This document shows, piece after piece, positions 38,040 to 49,030 of a stretch of 64,000 nucleotides of DNA (within the stretch, counting starts at the first letter, position 1; each line of letters begins with the position of its first letter). The notes under the pieces are model-generated. The model saw only the letters and a program-made list of their open reading frames with translations, did no database searches and was not told where the DNA came from. Made by a program: the position numbers and the translations under genes. The DNA comes from Ampullaceana balthica (taxonomy: Eukaryota; Mollusca; Gastropoda; Lymnaeidae), in contig CALYLW010000061.1 in NCBI GenBank assembly GCA_944989445.1, positions 1,054,001-1,118,000 on the forward strand, given 5' to 3'.

Positions 38040-38570
38040 TATCTTGTTCTATGGGCATTATTGCAAGATTTTGTTGTCTTAATCGCTCATTGTGGAACGA
38101 AGGTAATTTTTTATCAACTTCAGTTTGGAGAATCTCCTTTCACAACTAGTGACACTGAAAGTAATTCTTGAAAACATTAATAGCAAAATTACAATGTTGG
38201 GTACATAATTTTCCAATCTATACTGTTGAATACATTTTCTAGATTAAGGGGGTCTTTTCCCCGTTTTTCTAACATAATGCCTCTTCTTGTAGTGTATGTA
38301 CAGCCATAAAAACCTGGATCCTTTTTCTTTCAATATGGAATTGTTCTTAATCAATGTCAATATAGTAATTTATTTGATGTTCAAATGCTTCATTTAGTAG
38401 GTTACATGGTATTATATACGAATATTTTCTTGCAAAGACATGCAACTGATCAAAGCGTTCTCTTATAATTCCATCCATGGATACAAACATTTCTCGTTGT
38501 ACTTCTAGTTCTAAAGATAGAACCACGTCTTCTTAATTTCCCCCACTCATATTTTTTATTACCACTTTTT
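38040..38570 (-). pseudogene. Decayed hAT transposase C-terminus (zinc finger MYM-type-like)
   Basis: The minus strand in mixed frames gives FDQLHVFARKYSYIIP, FEHQINYYIDID, VTSCERRFSKLKLIKNYLRS and ERLRQQNLAIMPIEQD. This is the hAT dimerisation region seen in ZMYM1-like proteins. Frameshifts and stops are present. Confidence 0.7.
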
Positions 38571-38729
38571 TATTAACTCACTTTCGTTCCTGTTTGTCTG
38601 TCCACACTTTTTGAAATCTGCCAACTTTCTACTTCTATTTATTTTATTCTTTTTAGTCTACGTGTATGCTATGGTGAGTTTTGAAGTATTGATTATGTTC
38701 AAATATAATACGCATTGCCCGACAAACAT

Positions 38730-39075
38730 TTACAGACTGGAAATGACTGATCTCCCCTTGATGTTAAACATGTTTGATGTGGTCGGGGTTGGTGTGAACT
38801 CCGCACGTGAATGTAATGTAAACAAGAGCAGACGGATAATACATATGCATATATATAGATAAACTAAAAAGTTCAATAATTTAATAACGGTATATTCGAT
38901 CGATCTGAAACTTTGAAACAATGCATTGTCATCCAAGATCTATCTGTGGTAAAAGTTTGAGATCTCTAGGACCATCATAAGTGGTTTAATTTTACATTTC
39001 AAGATTTGAAGGAAGGATGGATGGATGGATACAACATAAAAACAGTGTGACTTAAATAAAAGCGTGTAAAAAAAG
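38730..39075 (-). mobile_element. MITE with CACGCTTTTATTTA end
   Basis: The same body as 43770-44120 in opposite orientation. It ends ttaaataaaagcgtg, with atttcagatcgatcga-like core sequence. Confidence 0.6.
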
Positions 39076-39296
39076 TAAGTCAAATTATGATTTAAAAATT
39101 GTATTATAAGAAGCAAATGTATAAACATTTTACAAATAATTTACTATGGTACACTGGTTTACTTAGCACACATTTTTTTCTTGATTTCACTCTTTCAAAC
39201 TGGTCAATGACTTAATAAAAATGTTTTCCCCCATGTTTAAAGTTCAACACTAAGGAGATCAAGATCACTGAGACGATTCTCTCCCAATGAGGTAAA

Positions 39297-39552
39297 TGTC
39301 ATATCTTCACTTTTGATGTGTGTTGTAGGCGTTCTCACATAACACAATCTTTCGTGCAATAATTCCTTGAAGCACCAATGTCAATGAAATAAATTTAATA
39401 CGAACACGATTTACATAAATATAAAATTGAGGTTTCACAACGTGGAGACATTATCAACACAGTCAGCCATCTTGCCATCACTCTCGAACATTCTCCCGCG
39501 CTTCACACTCGTGACCTCTCTCTATCATCAAACTCGTGATTCTCACGTGACA
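39297..39552. mobile_element. Solo LTR, 256 bp
   Basis: Begins TGTCATATC and ends TCACGTGACA. The flanks gtaaa (39292-39296) and gtaag (39553-39557) form a 5-bp target duplication with one change. Copy 2 (52505-52530) shows a single gtaag and no insert. It shares gtaggcgttctcacat and gtgca.aataattc with the LTR at 20950, so it is the same family. Confidence 0.82.
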
Positions 39553-40261
39553 GTAAGCAAGAACAAACTCACAGCTTGAAATTTAAACTGCTATTGAAAA
39601 TACAATTTACCATGAAATTCGCATGTTCTAGAAATTATAGTCTACATTTTTAAAAAAATGTTTTTGACAGAGCTGCTACCTTCCGGAAACTGAATCAAGC
39701 ACCATTGATGAGCGTGTCAAAGAATTTTTTAAAATAAATATTTTCGAATTTTGACCAATTGCATCGACAGCTGTTTTAGATAGTAGTTTTAAAGTTCTTC
39801 AGAAATCCAATTTTCTTTCTCTGTGTTTTGCGCAATAACTTCTTTTAAAATCAGAGAAATACGCTCTTCATAACGCACACAATGTGTTCTCCTACTGAAA
39901 GTTCCGCATCTCCAAGTATCTTCTGATGTCGCCTAATTTTTGCTGTATACCTCAACCCCCCCCCCTCGCTCCCCTCCAGAATGCATTTGTTTTGGCGTTT
40001 TCTAAAGCAACTTTTCTTAAGTCAATATGAAGCTAGCCCGTGACTTCACTTAAGCCTGCATGTGGTTGTCACAGATAACTAACAAAGCTCTGGGATTACT
40101 TGACATATTTGCGGAGACTGGCTCAATGACCAAACATAACAGCAGCATTGTCATAACTATGTGCCTGACAGTAGGTTAGAGATTTTTTGTCTCTCGAGGA
40201 AAACCATGACGTTTCGACCCCGGATGTTTCTACTCCGGGCGGTTCGACCCTGCCATTCTCT

Positions 40262-40500
40262 TGTCTTATCTATACAGAAGCTCCTTCTATGCAGAGGATA
40301 ATTGCGTCTTTCCGGTCTTTTGGCAAGTGACGCAGCGTTCACAGGCCACGTCTATGATGGTTCCGCGCATTACCCAGCCGCCTTTGTTTCCCTAACTAGT
40401 GTTAGGTACCCATTCGAAGCTGGGTGGACTCCGGGGCACTTTGGGCCCCGGGAACAAATCCTTGCCTTCACATGGATTCGATATCGTGACCGTGGTCACC
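40262..40500 (-). mobile_element. tRNA-derived SINE, aged copy
   Basis: Same family as 54405-54665. It has a cagcgttcacaggccacg body, a decayed B box near 40485, and the 3' tail tcttatctatacagaagctc on the plus strand. Confidence 0.75.
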
Positions 40501-40539
40501 ATTTTATTTTTTCTGGATATAGTATGTCTTAATAATCTA

Positions 40540-41070
40540 TCTATATATAATTCACCAAAGCGAGTATGTGCAAAGAAGCATGACGAATGACCCTCTCTGG
40601 GGTCGACCAATGAGTTATTAGTTGGCAAGCAGAGGTGGTCTCGAGACCAACAATGGTTCTGCGTTCACTTGCGTTGTTCCTTCACATAATAACGTGTGAC
40701 TCGTAGTGTACTGGTTATCACGTCCGCCTTACACGCGGAAGGTCCTGGGTTCAAGCCCCAGCGAAAACATTATTTTAACATTTAAAAAATGTGTGTTTGA
40801 GCCCGTTTGTTCCCCCTTTTTGCGAAGATGGCTTACCCTCGCATGGTCGGCCAATCACAGTTTATGGTTGGCAAGCTAGGGTGGTGAAGGGTGGTAGGCA
40901 GGTAGATAACCGCTGTGCGAATGTCTCGAGACCAACAATGCGTCGCTGGTCGGGGGGACCAGGTTACTCGAGTTGTTTTGATTTCTTCGTGGTGTAGTTT
41001 GTGTCCGTTCTTTTCTTTGCACTATCCATGAGCAAGTCTGCGGCGTATGCTACGCCGCGGGCGTATCTAG
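40540..41070 (+). mobile_element. Helitron-like element, 531 bp, with tRNA-Val-like insert
   Basis: It starts TCTATATATAATTC after A40539 and ends ...CTAG before T41071. The hairpin gcggcgta-tgc-tacgccgc at 41040-41058 lies 8 bases before CTAG. This is a textbook A|TC...CTAG|T insertion without target duplication. The two halves repeat a gaccaacaatg motif with ctcgagaccaaca. Confidence 0.88.
40697..40769 (+). pseudogene. tRNA-Val(UAC)-like sequence inside the Helitron-like element
   Basis: It has a D arm (gtgtactggttatcac), a perfect 5-bp anticodon stem with a loop reading TAC (tccgc-cttacac-gcgga), and a perfect T arm (ctggg-ttcaagc-cccag). The 3' acceptor strand cgaaaac pairs with only the last three bases of the 5' strand, so it is probably not a working tRNA. 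A more decayed copy is at 60814-60886. Confidence 0.75.
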
Positions 41071-41325
41071 TTTAAATATAATTTTAATACTTATCTAAGT
41101 ACTGTATGTTAATTGTACTGATGAAGGCGTAAGCCGAAACGTTTACTGGTGTACTGTAAAAGAATAAAGCTTAAATTGATTATTTTCATTACACAATTTT
41201 TTGTGTATTTTGTATTTTATTTAAAAGCTTTATCGCAGTCCTATTCAATATGATATACATGTAAGTGTAAAACTAAATTCCTATTGTGGGCAAATCAGTT
41301 TACTACAGAATGTTCATAAGCTGCA

Positions 41326-41750
41326 CAAAGGGGCCATAGTAAATGACGTCACGCACCTAGGGGGAAGGAGGGGTCCACACATTTGTGACGATGTGTGGCG
41401 AGGGGGAGGGGGGTGTGTGAGAAATGTGACGTCGCATCAAAACTCGCAATTTAAAATAAAATTCCACTTAATATTTTATTTCCTGCAATTTATTTTATGA
41501 CGTTTTACGTGGCTTCATGATTGTTACGATATTAGAATGCAACCTAACACTAAATACATACTTAAATGACAAAAAAGTGATTTAAAACATGCTCTTTTTC
41601 AAAAAGAAAATACATCTTTCATGTGGGGTGGGGGGCAAAGCTTTATGACGTCACATTGGAGGGGGGTCTAAGTTTTTGTGACGACGTGTGATGATTGTGG
41701 CTAAAAAAATCGACCAAAATCGTGTGACGTCAGTTATGGACCGCCACAAA
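41326..41750. mobile_element. MITE, GGGCC/TGACGTCA subfamily
   Basis: ggggccatagtaaatgacgt at the left and gtgacgtcagttatggaccg at the right, with flanking aaa on both sides. Copy 1 lacks it at about 18867. Confidence 0.72.
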
Positions 41751-41994
41751 AATATATTAATGTTAATCTGGAAACCAAAATGTTTATGATTATTTTTAAG
41801 TCTATATTTTCAATTTTTAAAAAACAGAGTGATGTCCCGTAGCGTTAGGCCAAAGTGAGTCCGTCATACATAATTGAGGGTAAATATTATTTTTTATTGA
41901 CGGTATGATTATTTGTAATTAACCTGCTCTAATTTTGAAACCCCATTATTCTTTAGTCACAAAATATTTGTTTAGAAAAGAATGCAGTGATTGT

Positions 41995-42215
41995 TTTTGT
42001 TTAGGAGGGAGATAATGCAGTGGTTGTTTTTTTTTAGAAGGGACAGAATGCAGTGATTTTTTTGTTTACAAGGGAGAGAATACAGTGACTGTTTTTGTTT
42101 AGAATGGAGAGAATGCAGTGATTGTTTTTGTTTAGAATGGAGAGAATGCAGTGATTGTTTTTGTTTAGAAGGGAGAGAATGCAGTGATTGTTTTTGTTTA
42201 GAAGGGAGAGAAGGT
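41995..42215. repeat. 33-bp minisatellite, about 6 copies
   Basis: Units of agaatgcagtgattgttttt plus gtttagaagggag. Because 33 is divisible by three, an 11-residue Lys/Gln/Ser-rich repeat stays open on the minus strand. Copy 1 has a single unit near 19225. Confidence 0.88.
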
Positions 42216-42926
42216 TGACACGCTACTGACATGAACTTTTCAAATACAATTCTGAACATTAAACACTTTAATTAGTGTAATTACAGCTACTTATCGTATA
42301 TTTTAATTAAGGTAACGGGAAGACAAATGACAAAGAGATGGATAATTTTTAATTATCTATATTCATTAATTTTGTTTAAATATGCTGTGTTGTTGGAGAC
42401 TTACAGATTTGTTTCTTTCAACGCATGAAAGTTTTTTTTTCTGTGTAATTGTTCTTATACTTCTAAGCTTATGGACGGTTGCAAAAATATTTAATTGTAA
42501 ATGTCAATGAAAATGTTTATATTTTAATCTGAGGTTTAAACATAAGAATCACCTTGTTAATTTACGAGATTGCCAATTTAAATCCTGGAACATCCTGTTA
42601 TTGCTCAGATCATTTTATCTTACGATATAATCATCATTGATGTTGTCAACATTGCTGAGAGCGTTTTGTTTATGTTACATGAATGAGTACATGAATTATG
42701 ATGAATATTAGGGGCCTTTTAAAGTAATTTTCACAATGGCTAAAAAGGAAAAAAAAAGATATGACTTTGCATTTAAGATTAATTATCAAAAATCCTTTTT
42801 TTGAAAAAACACAATTTATTCGTGCAAATCGTTCTCAATTTTTAAAGTTATTAAATATTTAATTTATTAATAAAATTGAAGTGCAAAAATGTTTGGTATA
42901 AGTTCATGACTTGCGAACTTTTAATT

Positions 42927-43180
42927 TATCCTATATAATAAAAGGCAAGTTTCTGTCCGTTCTGTCCGGTCATCTAAAGCGATTGGTCCCTCAAACACCT
43001 TATTACTCCTCCAGCCAATCACATCGAACACGTTTACGCGGACGTTCAAAACGAGCTATTTTGGGTGCAGTGTTTTCTTCCAAGACTTTATTTTGAGTTA
43101 TGCGCGTTGGGATTTATAGTCAAAAGCTCTGTTTTTACGAGTTATTCATTTTTGCTATAATGAATAGTATTTTTGACGTG
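42927..43180 (+). mobile_element. Possible Helitron-like 5' end and element fragment
   Basis: TCCTATATAATAAAAGGCAA after an A resembles Helitron 5' ends. It is followed at 43100 by gggatttatagtcaaaagct of the inverted-repeat family. The 3' end is not defined. Confidence 0.45.
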
Positions 43181-43387
43181 ATGCACATGTTTGCTGGTTG
43201 AGACGGCTGTTGAGTTACAACAACATGCCACCGAACGGTACTTTATTATTATATAAACCAATGGATGCATTTGCTTAATACTCTGATATGTGGGCAGTTC
43301 AGACTCAGACAATGTTTATGGCACTGCCAAGCAGATGAAACAGGTTGCCCATGTGTTTGACAAAGTTTTAAGAGTGTAGACAGTCTC

Positions 43388-43682
43388 AAATGATTTTATT
43401 GTTTTTTTCCCCCTCTGATAATCTTAGATAAACCCAGATTTTATTGTTGTTTTTTTCCCCCTATGATAATCTTAGATAAACCCAGATTTTATTGTTGTTT
43501 TTCCCCCTATGATAATCTTAGATAAACCCAGATTTAATTGTTGTTTTTTCCCCCTATGATAATCTTAGATAAACCCAGATTTTATTGTTGTTTTTTTCCC
43601 CCTATGATAATCTTAGACAAACCCAGATTTTATTGTTGTTTTTTTCCCCCTATGATAATCTTAGATAAACCCAGAATTTATT
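43388..43682. repeat. 49-bp minisatellite, about 6 copies
   Basis: Units of cagattttattgttgttttt plus ttccccctatgataatctta and gataaaccc. Copy 1 (21310-21365) has one diverged unit. Confidence 0.9.
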
Positions 43683-43767
43683 GCTGCCTTTTTAACATTA
43701 GAGTTTGAATTGATAGAATGTCAGATTTCAGGGGTAAACAAACTTTCAAATATTTCATGTTCTTTTT

Positions 43768-44122
43768 ACACGCTTTTATTTAAGTCACACAGTTTGTATG
43801 TTGTATCCATCAATCCTTCCTTCAAATCTTGTAACGTAAAATTAAACCACTTCTGATGGTCCTAGAGATCTCAAAATTTTACCACATACAGATCGTATAT
43901 AGATTGTATCAAAATTTCAGATCGATTGAATGTACCGTAATTAAATTAATCTATTTTTAGTTTATCTCTATTTATCACTATTTAGAATGTATAGTCCTCT
44001 GCTAGAGTTGACCTCCACGGCTCACTGGTTTCACTCCAGCCATCGTTTACCAAATTCCCGTGTTTACATCAAAGGACAGGGGAAATCAGCGCGTTCAGTC
44101 TGTAAATGTTTGTAAATAAAAG
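43768..44122 (+). mobile_element. MITE with ACACGCTTTTATTTAA ends
   Basis: Inverted ends acacgcttttatttaa and gtaaataaaagcgtgt enclose the shared core (atttcagatcgattga). Copy 1 (21435-21460) has no insert. Confidence 0.72.
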
Positions 44123-45376
44123 CGTGTCCTTTTTAAAAAAAGATTTTTTCACATTTTACTTATTTATTTAAGTTTGTTTAGATATATTTATGTGGACTGC
44201 TCACAGACTATAGTGTCTTTGAGATGGAAGTTGTGTGTAGGGTCGATCAGATCTTTTTAACTCTTTTAAATTGTTTACCAGGAAAGAGGGAGATTTAAAC
44301 AGAATTTAGTAAACAATTATTGGAAAATTACTCCCCGCTCTCTCTGTTTCTCTCTCTCTCCGGAAACACACACAGAATTCTTTTGTTACCAATTCGTATT
44401 TTTTAAGGAAGTAAAAAAGAAAATAGCAATTTTTTTTTAAAAAGTGTATCAATATTATCAAAAATTAAAAATAACAAAATACAAATTTTAAACTTTTGTC
44501 TACATTCACTTCAAATCCCTTATCTCCGTTTCTGCATATTATTACTATTTACCGTATGCATTTTAAATTATTTCTTATTTTCATCCTCTTTCTTTACTAA
44601 TATTTTACCACCGAGTCTTGAGAATATGCATCTTCTCTGCAAATTAGTTATGAAAACGTAATGTATAATACATCTTAGTTACAACTAATGCATTTGCTGC
44701 ATGTCTATGTTGCAGGTGCCAAACTTTGACTCGGTTAATTTAATTTTAAAAAATCCTTTTTTTGAACAAAGTAATTTGATTTTAAAATAGTTGTGTCTTA
44801 GATTGTCGTCTAACACTAATAGCAAAGGCTGAACGATTTATGTTTTGCTTCTGAAACTCAGTGCAAGAATTTTAAGATTTATTTGATGACGTCATTCAAT
44901 TTGGTTCTCTGTTGATGATCTCTATATCCTAAAACCATTAATCCTTGAGCTTTCAGAAGTTGTCCATGGAGATTTGACGACACGCTTGAAAAATCATCAC
45001 TATTATTCTGAATACGAATAATTAGCTAGCGCTGCATACATTTTGCCGAAAATGTTAGAAAACCTGAAATCATTGCGTGGGTCGCAGGTATCGGATTTCG
45101 GGGAGTGTTATCGACCTGATAGTGATAGATGGGTTTGATTCCAGCGAGTGAGGAGATTTATTTATTTTTTACAAGGTTCAAGTTATCTGCTGCCATATTT
45201 TACAGCACCAAAATCAATTTTATTTGTGGGGAAAAATAAATATTACTTTTTTGGTTCTATTTTTAATTAATTAAATTATAACTATTGTAACTACGCTTTA
45301 TATTTCAAAATTGAATTAACATCTCGAACTAAGAACTTTTTATTTATCATATATATTTCCCATGATGCTCTATCAG

Positions 45377-46477
45377 TTACCGTAATAAACACGATAAAAA
45401 CATCTGACGGAAGCGGGCGTTGAACCTGATGTATACAAAGAGGTTCAAGGAGACGTTGATGTACTCCACCGTGTTTTTCATGATGTTCACCACGTAGTAG
45501 ATATTCTGATAGCGGCCGTAGAGACCGAGCTCGGGCTCGACGATGAAAGCGTAGGCTAAAATTACTTTTGGTGTGTTGCACAGCACAAACAGAACAGAAA
45601 TGAACGTCGCTGATTGGACGGCCTGGATCTCTCGTCTGCTTCCTGAAATATTTTTGGTGATTTCGCGAGGTTTCTGTTTGGTGTCCGAACTGTTATTTTG
45701 GGAAGTACGGTTAACCTTTTTAAAGCTCTTCTCTTCGGAGTTCTCGAAAGACGACATCATTGAATGCCTAAATCTTGACGACGTCCTCAGACTTGCAGCT
45801 AGGACGAGCAGACAGATAATTATTGTAGCCTGGCAGATAGTCGTCAGACACAAACCGCTCATTTTGTCTACCAAAGACATGTACTCCTGTCTCCTATCCG
45901 AGGCCCAGAATGTGAGAACCGTCATGTTCTTCGTCGCATCAGGGACCGGCCTCAGGCCCTGATTTAAAAGTAATGGCGTGTATGTCGCCACGCAGTAAGT
46001 GAATATGCCCGCCACGGTAAACACGGCTCTGGATCGCGTGAACGTGTTTTTGAACCTGAAGGGCATCACGACGCAGCAGCAACGCTGGACGGCGATGAAA
46101 GTCGTGATCAGCTGGGACGTGTCGAAAAAAATGAGGTAGTAGAAGATCAGAAGGAGGCCAAGCGAGCTGCCGTCCACGAACATCGACCCGGAGGGGAGGG
46201 TCGGCACGAAGCTGGTGAAGACAAGTGCCAGGGCGATGAACAACGAGCTTCCCAGGTCTGAGAAGGAGAGGAGGAGGAAACAGGCGGAGATGCTGTCCTT
46301 GACCCCGAGCCGGAGGAAGGTCACGATGCTGACAGTGTTGGCAGCCACGCCCAGAATGACGAAAGGGGGCTGGATGAATTTGGTCAGCAGGAGAACCGCT
46401 TTTTGTCTCATGTCATAAGTCAAAATGTCAGTTTGTGACGCACCCCAAAATGTTACGTTCTTGCCGATGGTGTCCAT
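45377..46477 (-). CDS. Rhodopsin-class GPCR, candidate gastropod chemosensory receptor (copy B)
   Basis: The intact 366-aa paralogue of the receptor at 23759-24859, with the same landmarks: Asn47, Asp74, VQRCCCVVMP, LCNTPKV, and NLFVYIRFN in place of NPxxY. By hand alignment 36 residues differ. About 29 of these lie in the first 190 residues: the N-terminus, TM1-TM3, the outer loops and loop 2. Residues 119-170 are identical, and only 7 changes fall in the last 176. Notable changes are Cys100 to Phe and Leu/Phe swaps in TM2-TM3. Both copies keep open frames. The pattern suggests a conserved signalling half and a changing ligand-facing half, or gene conversion of the 3' half. Neighbouring sequence is the segmental duplicate. 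Ligand unknown. Confidence 0.93.
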   Translation of the reverse strand: MDTIGKNVTFWGASQTDILTYDMRQKAVLLLTKFIQPPFVILGVAANTVSIVTFLRLGVKDSISACFLLLSFSDLGSSLFIALALVFTSFVPTLPSGSMFVDGSSLGLLLIFYYLIFFDTSQLITTFIAVQRCCCVVMPFRFKNTFTRSRAVFTVAGIFTYCVATYTPLLLNQGLRPVPDATKNMTVLTFWASDRRQEYMSLVDKMSGLCLTTICQATIIICLLVLAASLRTSSRFRHSMMSSFENSEEKSFKKVNRTSQNNSSDTKQKPREITKNISGSRREIQAVQSATFISVLFVLCNTPKVILAYAFIVEPELGLYGRYQNIYYVVNIMKNTVEYINVSLNLFVYIRFNARFRQMFLSCLLR

Positions 46478-47765
46478 TTTGAATACGTTTGAGACTCGTG
46501 TTTACTGGGCTTTATTAAACCTGGGGATAATTCTCGTATATTCTGTTTCGCATTTCCCTTACAGGCGAAACGGCCTTTTCTTTACAAACCTCCCTGGTTA
46601 AATAGAAATAATAGTTTACCTAGTTTTCTGAATATTCGTAGCCATAAAGTGCAAAATCGTATGCTTGATTTCTGAAGCAAAATGGTGACTACAAAAAAAT
46701 CATAGTTCCTTAGAGCATCTGTAAAACTATATTATGCATAATTTTGAAAACCGAATGAAACTAGAACAAAACCATGGAAATATACAGACTTAAGTATTGA
46801 TCAATAGTGGAGTTAAAAATCGGATTAAATGTTTAATGAGAATACTTGTTCAATAATAAAGTGTTTTAAATGTGCATTTGGACTTTTTAATAAACACTCC
46901 CTGATCTGCTTAAATGATAGGAAATTACTTATTATCGACTTAGATAATATTACTCATTATCGACTTAGATAATATTACTCATTATCGACTTAGATAATAT
47001 TACTCAAATGAACCAATACTTACAGAATTATAATTACCTAATTTTTTAAAACCTAAATGGACATTAATCTCACCAATTTTAACTTCGGCGATGCCAAGAC
47101 CGATTACCTATCGTCTCAACGTTGTTTTAAAGGGAGAAAATTCATCTAATCGACTCGACTGGATCAGCAGTTTACATATGATTGATATAATCGGAGAGTA
47201 ATGAACAGTAAAAAAATGAATGTAACTTAATAGCGAATTTCATGGCATAGTTATTCCCCGCCCTTGACACCCGCCCCCGCCCTCCCCCCCCCCAAAAAAA
47301 ACACACTTTCAACTCTGACCCCATCTCTCACGTCCGTTTACACAAAAGGGAGATGATTTTGAGCGAGAGACGGAATTTACAAGAAACAAAAATATTTAAA
47401 TCAATAATAAGTTACTTTTTTTTAATTGACCTCAATTAAATTGACATTTGAGTTATACGGCGTTAGCTTACTTTTTATGAAACCCGAGACAACGTTAAAA
47501 AACGAAGAGAAAATATGCAGAAACAAATTGATGAAGGATTAGGACTTCACTAATTTTTAAGAATTATGCTGCTATACTTATCAATATATATTCCTGGTAT
47601 AATAACTACGTGTTGTATGCTGTGACAATTTTAGTTCATTCATGTGACACTTCTAAGTGGTTTGGGTGGGGGTGGGGGTGGGTTAAAAAACCGGTGAGGT
47701 CTTCCAATGGATCATACATATTTTTTGTGTGGTAGTTCTTGAGCTTCTCGATTCTACAGGACAAA
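46478..47765. other. Upstream flank of GPCR copy B
   Basis: Non-coding, aligning in patches with the copy A flank. A 25-bp repeat (attatcgacttagataatattactc) occurs about three times at 46929-47005; copy 1 has one. Confidence 0.55.
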
Positions 47766-47769
47766 TTTA

Positions 47770-49030
47770 TGAAATACATTAGAGCAGGGTACCATCAGGG
47801 CATGGCGCCACTAGAGCAGGGTGCCATCAGGATACCGTGCCACTAGAGCAGGGTGCTATCAGGACACGGCGCCACTAGAGCGGGGTGCCACCAGGGCACG
47901 GCGCCACTAGAGCAGGGTACCATCAGTGCACGGTGCTACTAGAGCAGGGTGCCATCGGGACATGGCGCCACTAGAGCAGGGTGCCATCAGGACTCGGCCA
48001 CTATAGCAGGGTGCCATCAGGACACGACGTCACTAGAGCAGGGTGCCATCAGGACACAGTGCCACTATAGCAGGGTGCCATCAGGATACGGTGTCACTAG
48101 AGCAGGATGCCATCAGGACACGGCGCCACTAGAGCAGGGTGCCATCAGGACACGGCGCCACTATAGTAGGGTGCCATCAGGTCACGTCGCCACTAGAGCA
48201 GGGTGCCATCAGAACACGGCGCCACTAGAGCAGGGTGCCATCAGGTCACGGCGCCACTAGAGCAGGGTACCATCAGGGCACGGTGCCACTAGAGCAGGGT
48301 GCCAACAGGACACGGCGCCACTAGAGCAGGGTGCCATCGGGACATGGCGCCACTAGAGCAGGGTGCAATCAGGACACGGCCACTATAGCAGGGTGCCATC
48401 AGGACACGGCGCCACTAGAGCAGGGTGCCATCAGGACACGGCGCCACTATAGTAGGGTCCCATCAGGTCACGTCACCACTAGAACAGGGTGCCATCAGGA
48501 CACGGCGCCACTAGAGCACGGTGCTATCAGGTCACGGCGCCACTAGAGCAGGTTACCATCAGGGCACGGTGCCACTAGAGCAGGGTGCCATCAGGACACG
48601 GCGCCACTAGAGCAGGGTGCCATCGGGACATGGCGCCATTAGAGCAGGGTGCAATCAGGACACGGCCACTATAGCAGGGTGCCATCAGGACACGGCGCCA
48701 CTAGAGCAGGGTGCCATCAGGACACGGCGCCACTATAGTAGGGTGCCATCAGGTCACGTCGCCACTAGAGCAGGTTGCCATCAGAACATGGCGCCACTAG
48801 AGCAGGGTGCCATCAGGTAACGGCGCCACTATAGCAGGGTGCCATCAGGTCACGGCGCTACTAGAGCAGGGTGCCATCAGGACACGGTGCCACTATAGCA
48901 GGGTGCCATGAGGACACGGCGCCACTACATCAGGGTGCCATCAGAACATGGCGCCACTAGAGCAGGGTGCCATCAGGTCACGGCGCCACTATAGTAGGGT
49001 GCCATCAGGTCACGTTGCCACTAGAGGCCT
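47770..49030. repeat. 32-bp minisatellite in copy 2, about 40 copies
   Basis: Same unit as 26215-26595. Higher-order blocks of about 286 bases repeat (47949, 48331 and 48617 start alike). The frames that look open follow from the 32-base period, which cycles all three frames every 96 bases; they are not genes. Confidence 0.95.

Larger units (their letters stand above)
18781..40205. repeat. Segmental duplication, copy 1
   Basis: Similarity to copy 2 (41240-56925), in the same order and orientation, is seen at many points. Examples are 18808/41273, 19143/41925, 19800/42510, 20870/43250, 21535/44245, the GPCR genes, the 32-bp arrays, 28200/49420, 28390/50520, 29830/50700, 39575/52535, 39740/52805, 39900/53840 and 40120/56850. 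Gaps are explained by copy-specific insertions. The outer edges are approximate. Confidence 0.85.

Noticed and set aside
40697..40769. Functional tRNA-Val gene
   Set aside because: The acceptor stem fails to pair at four of seven positions, and the sequence lies within a repeated mobile element.
41119..41165. Penelope-like terminal motif (gatgaaggcgtaagccgaaa)
   Set aside because: It resembles sequence near the ends of some retroelements, but no coding part or boundary is present, so it was not annotated.
41972..42259. Minus-strand Lys/Gln/Ser repeat protein
   Set aside because: A 33-bp minisatellite with period divisible by three; copy 1 has one unit and no frame.
47949..48820. Repetitive plus-strand frames (GATRAGCHQD-type)
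   Set aside because: The 32-base period cycles through all frames without a stop. Also seen at 26271-26480. No start context or splice signals.
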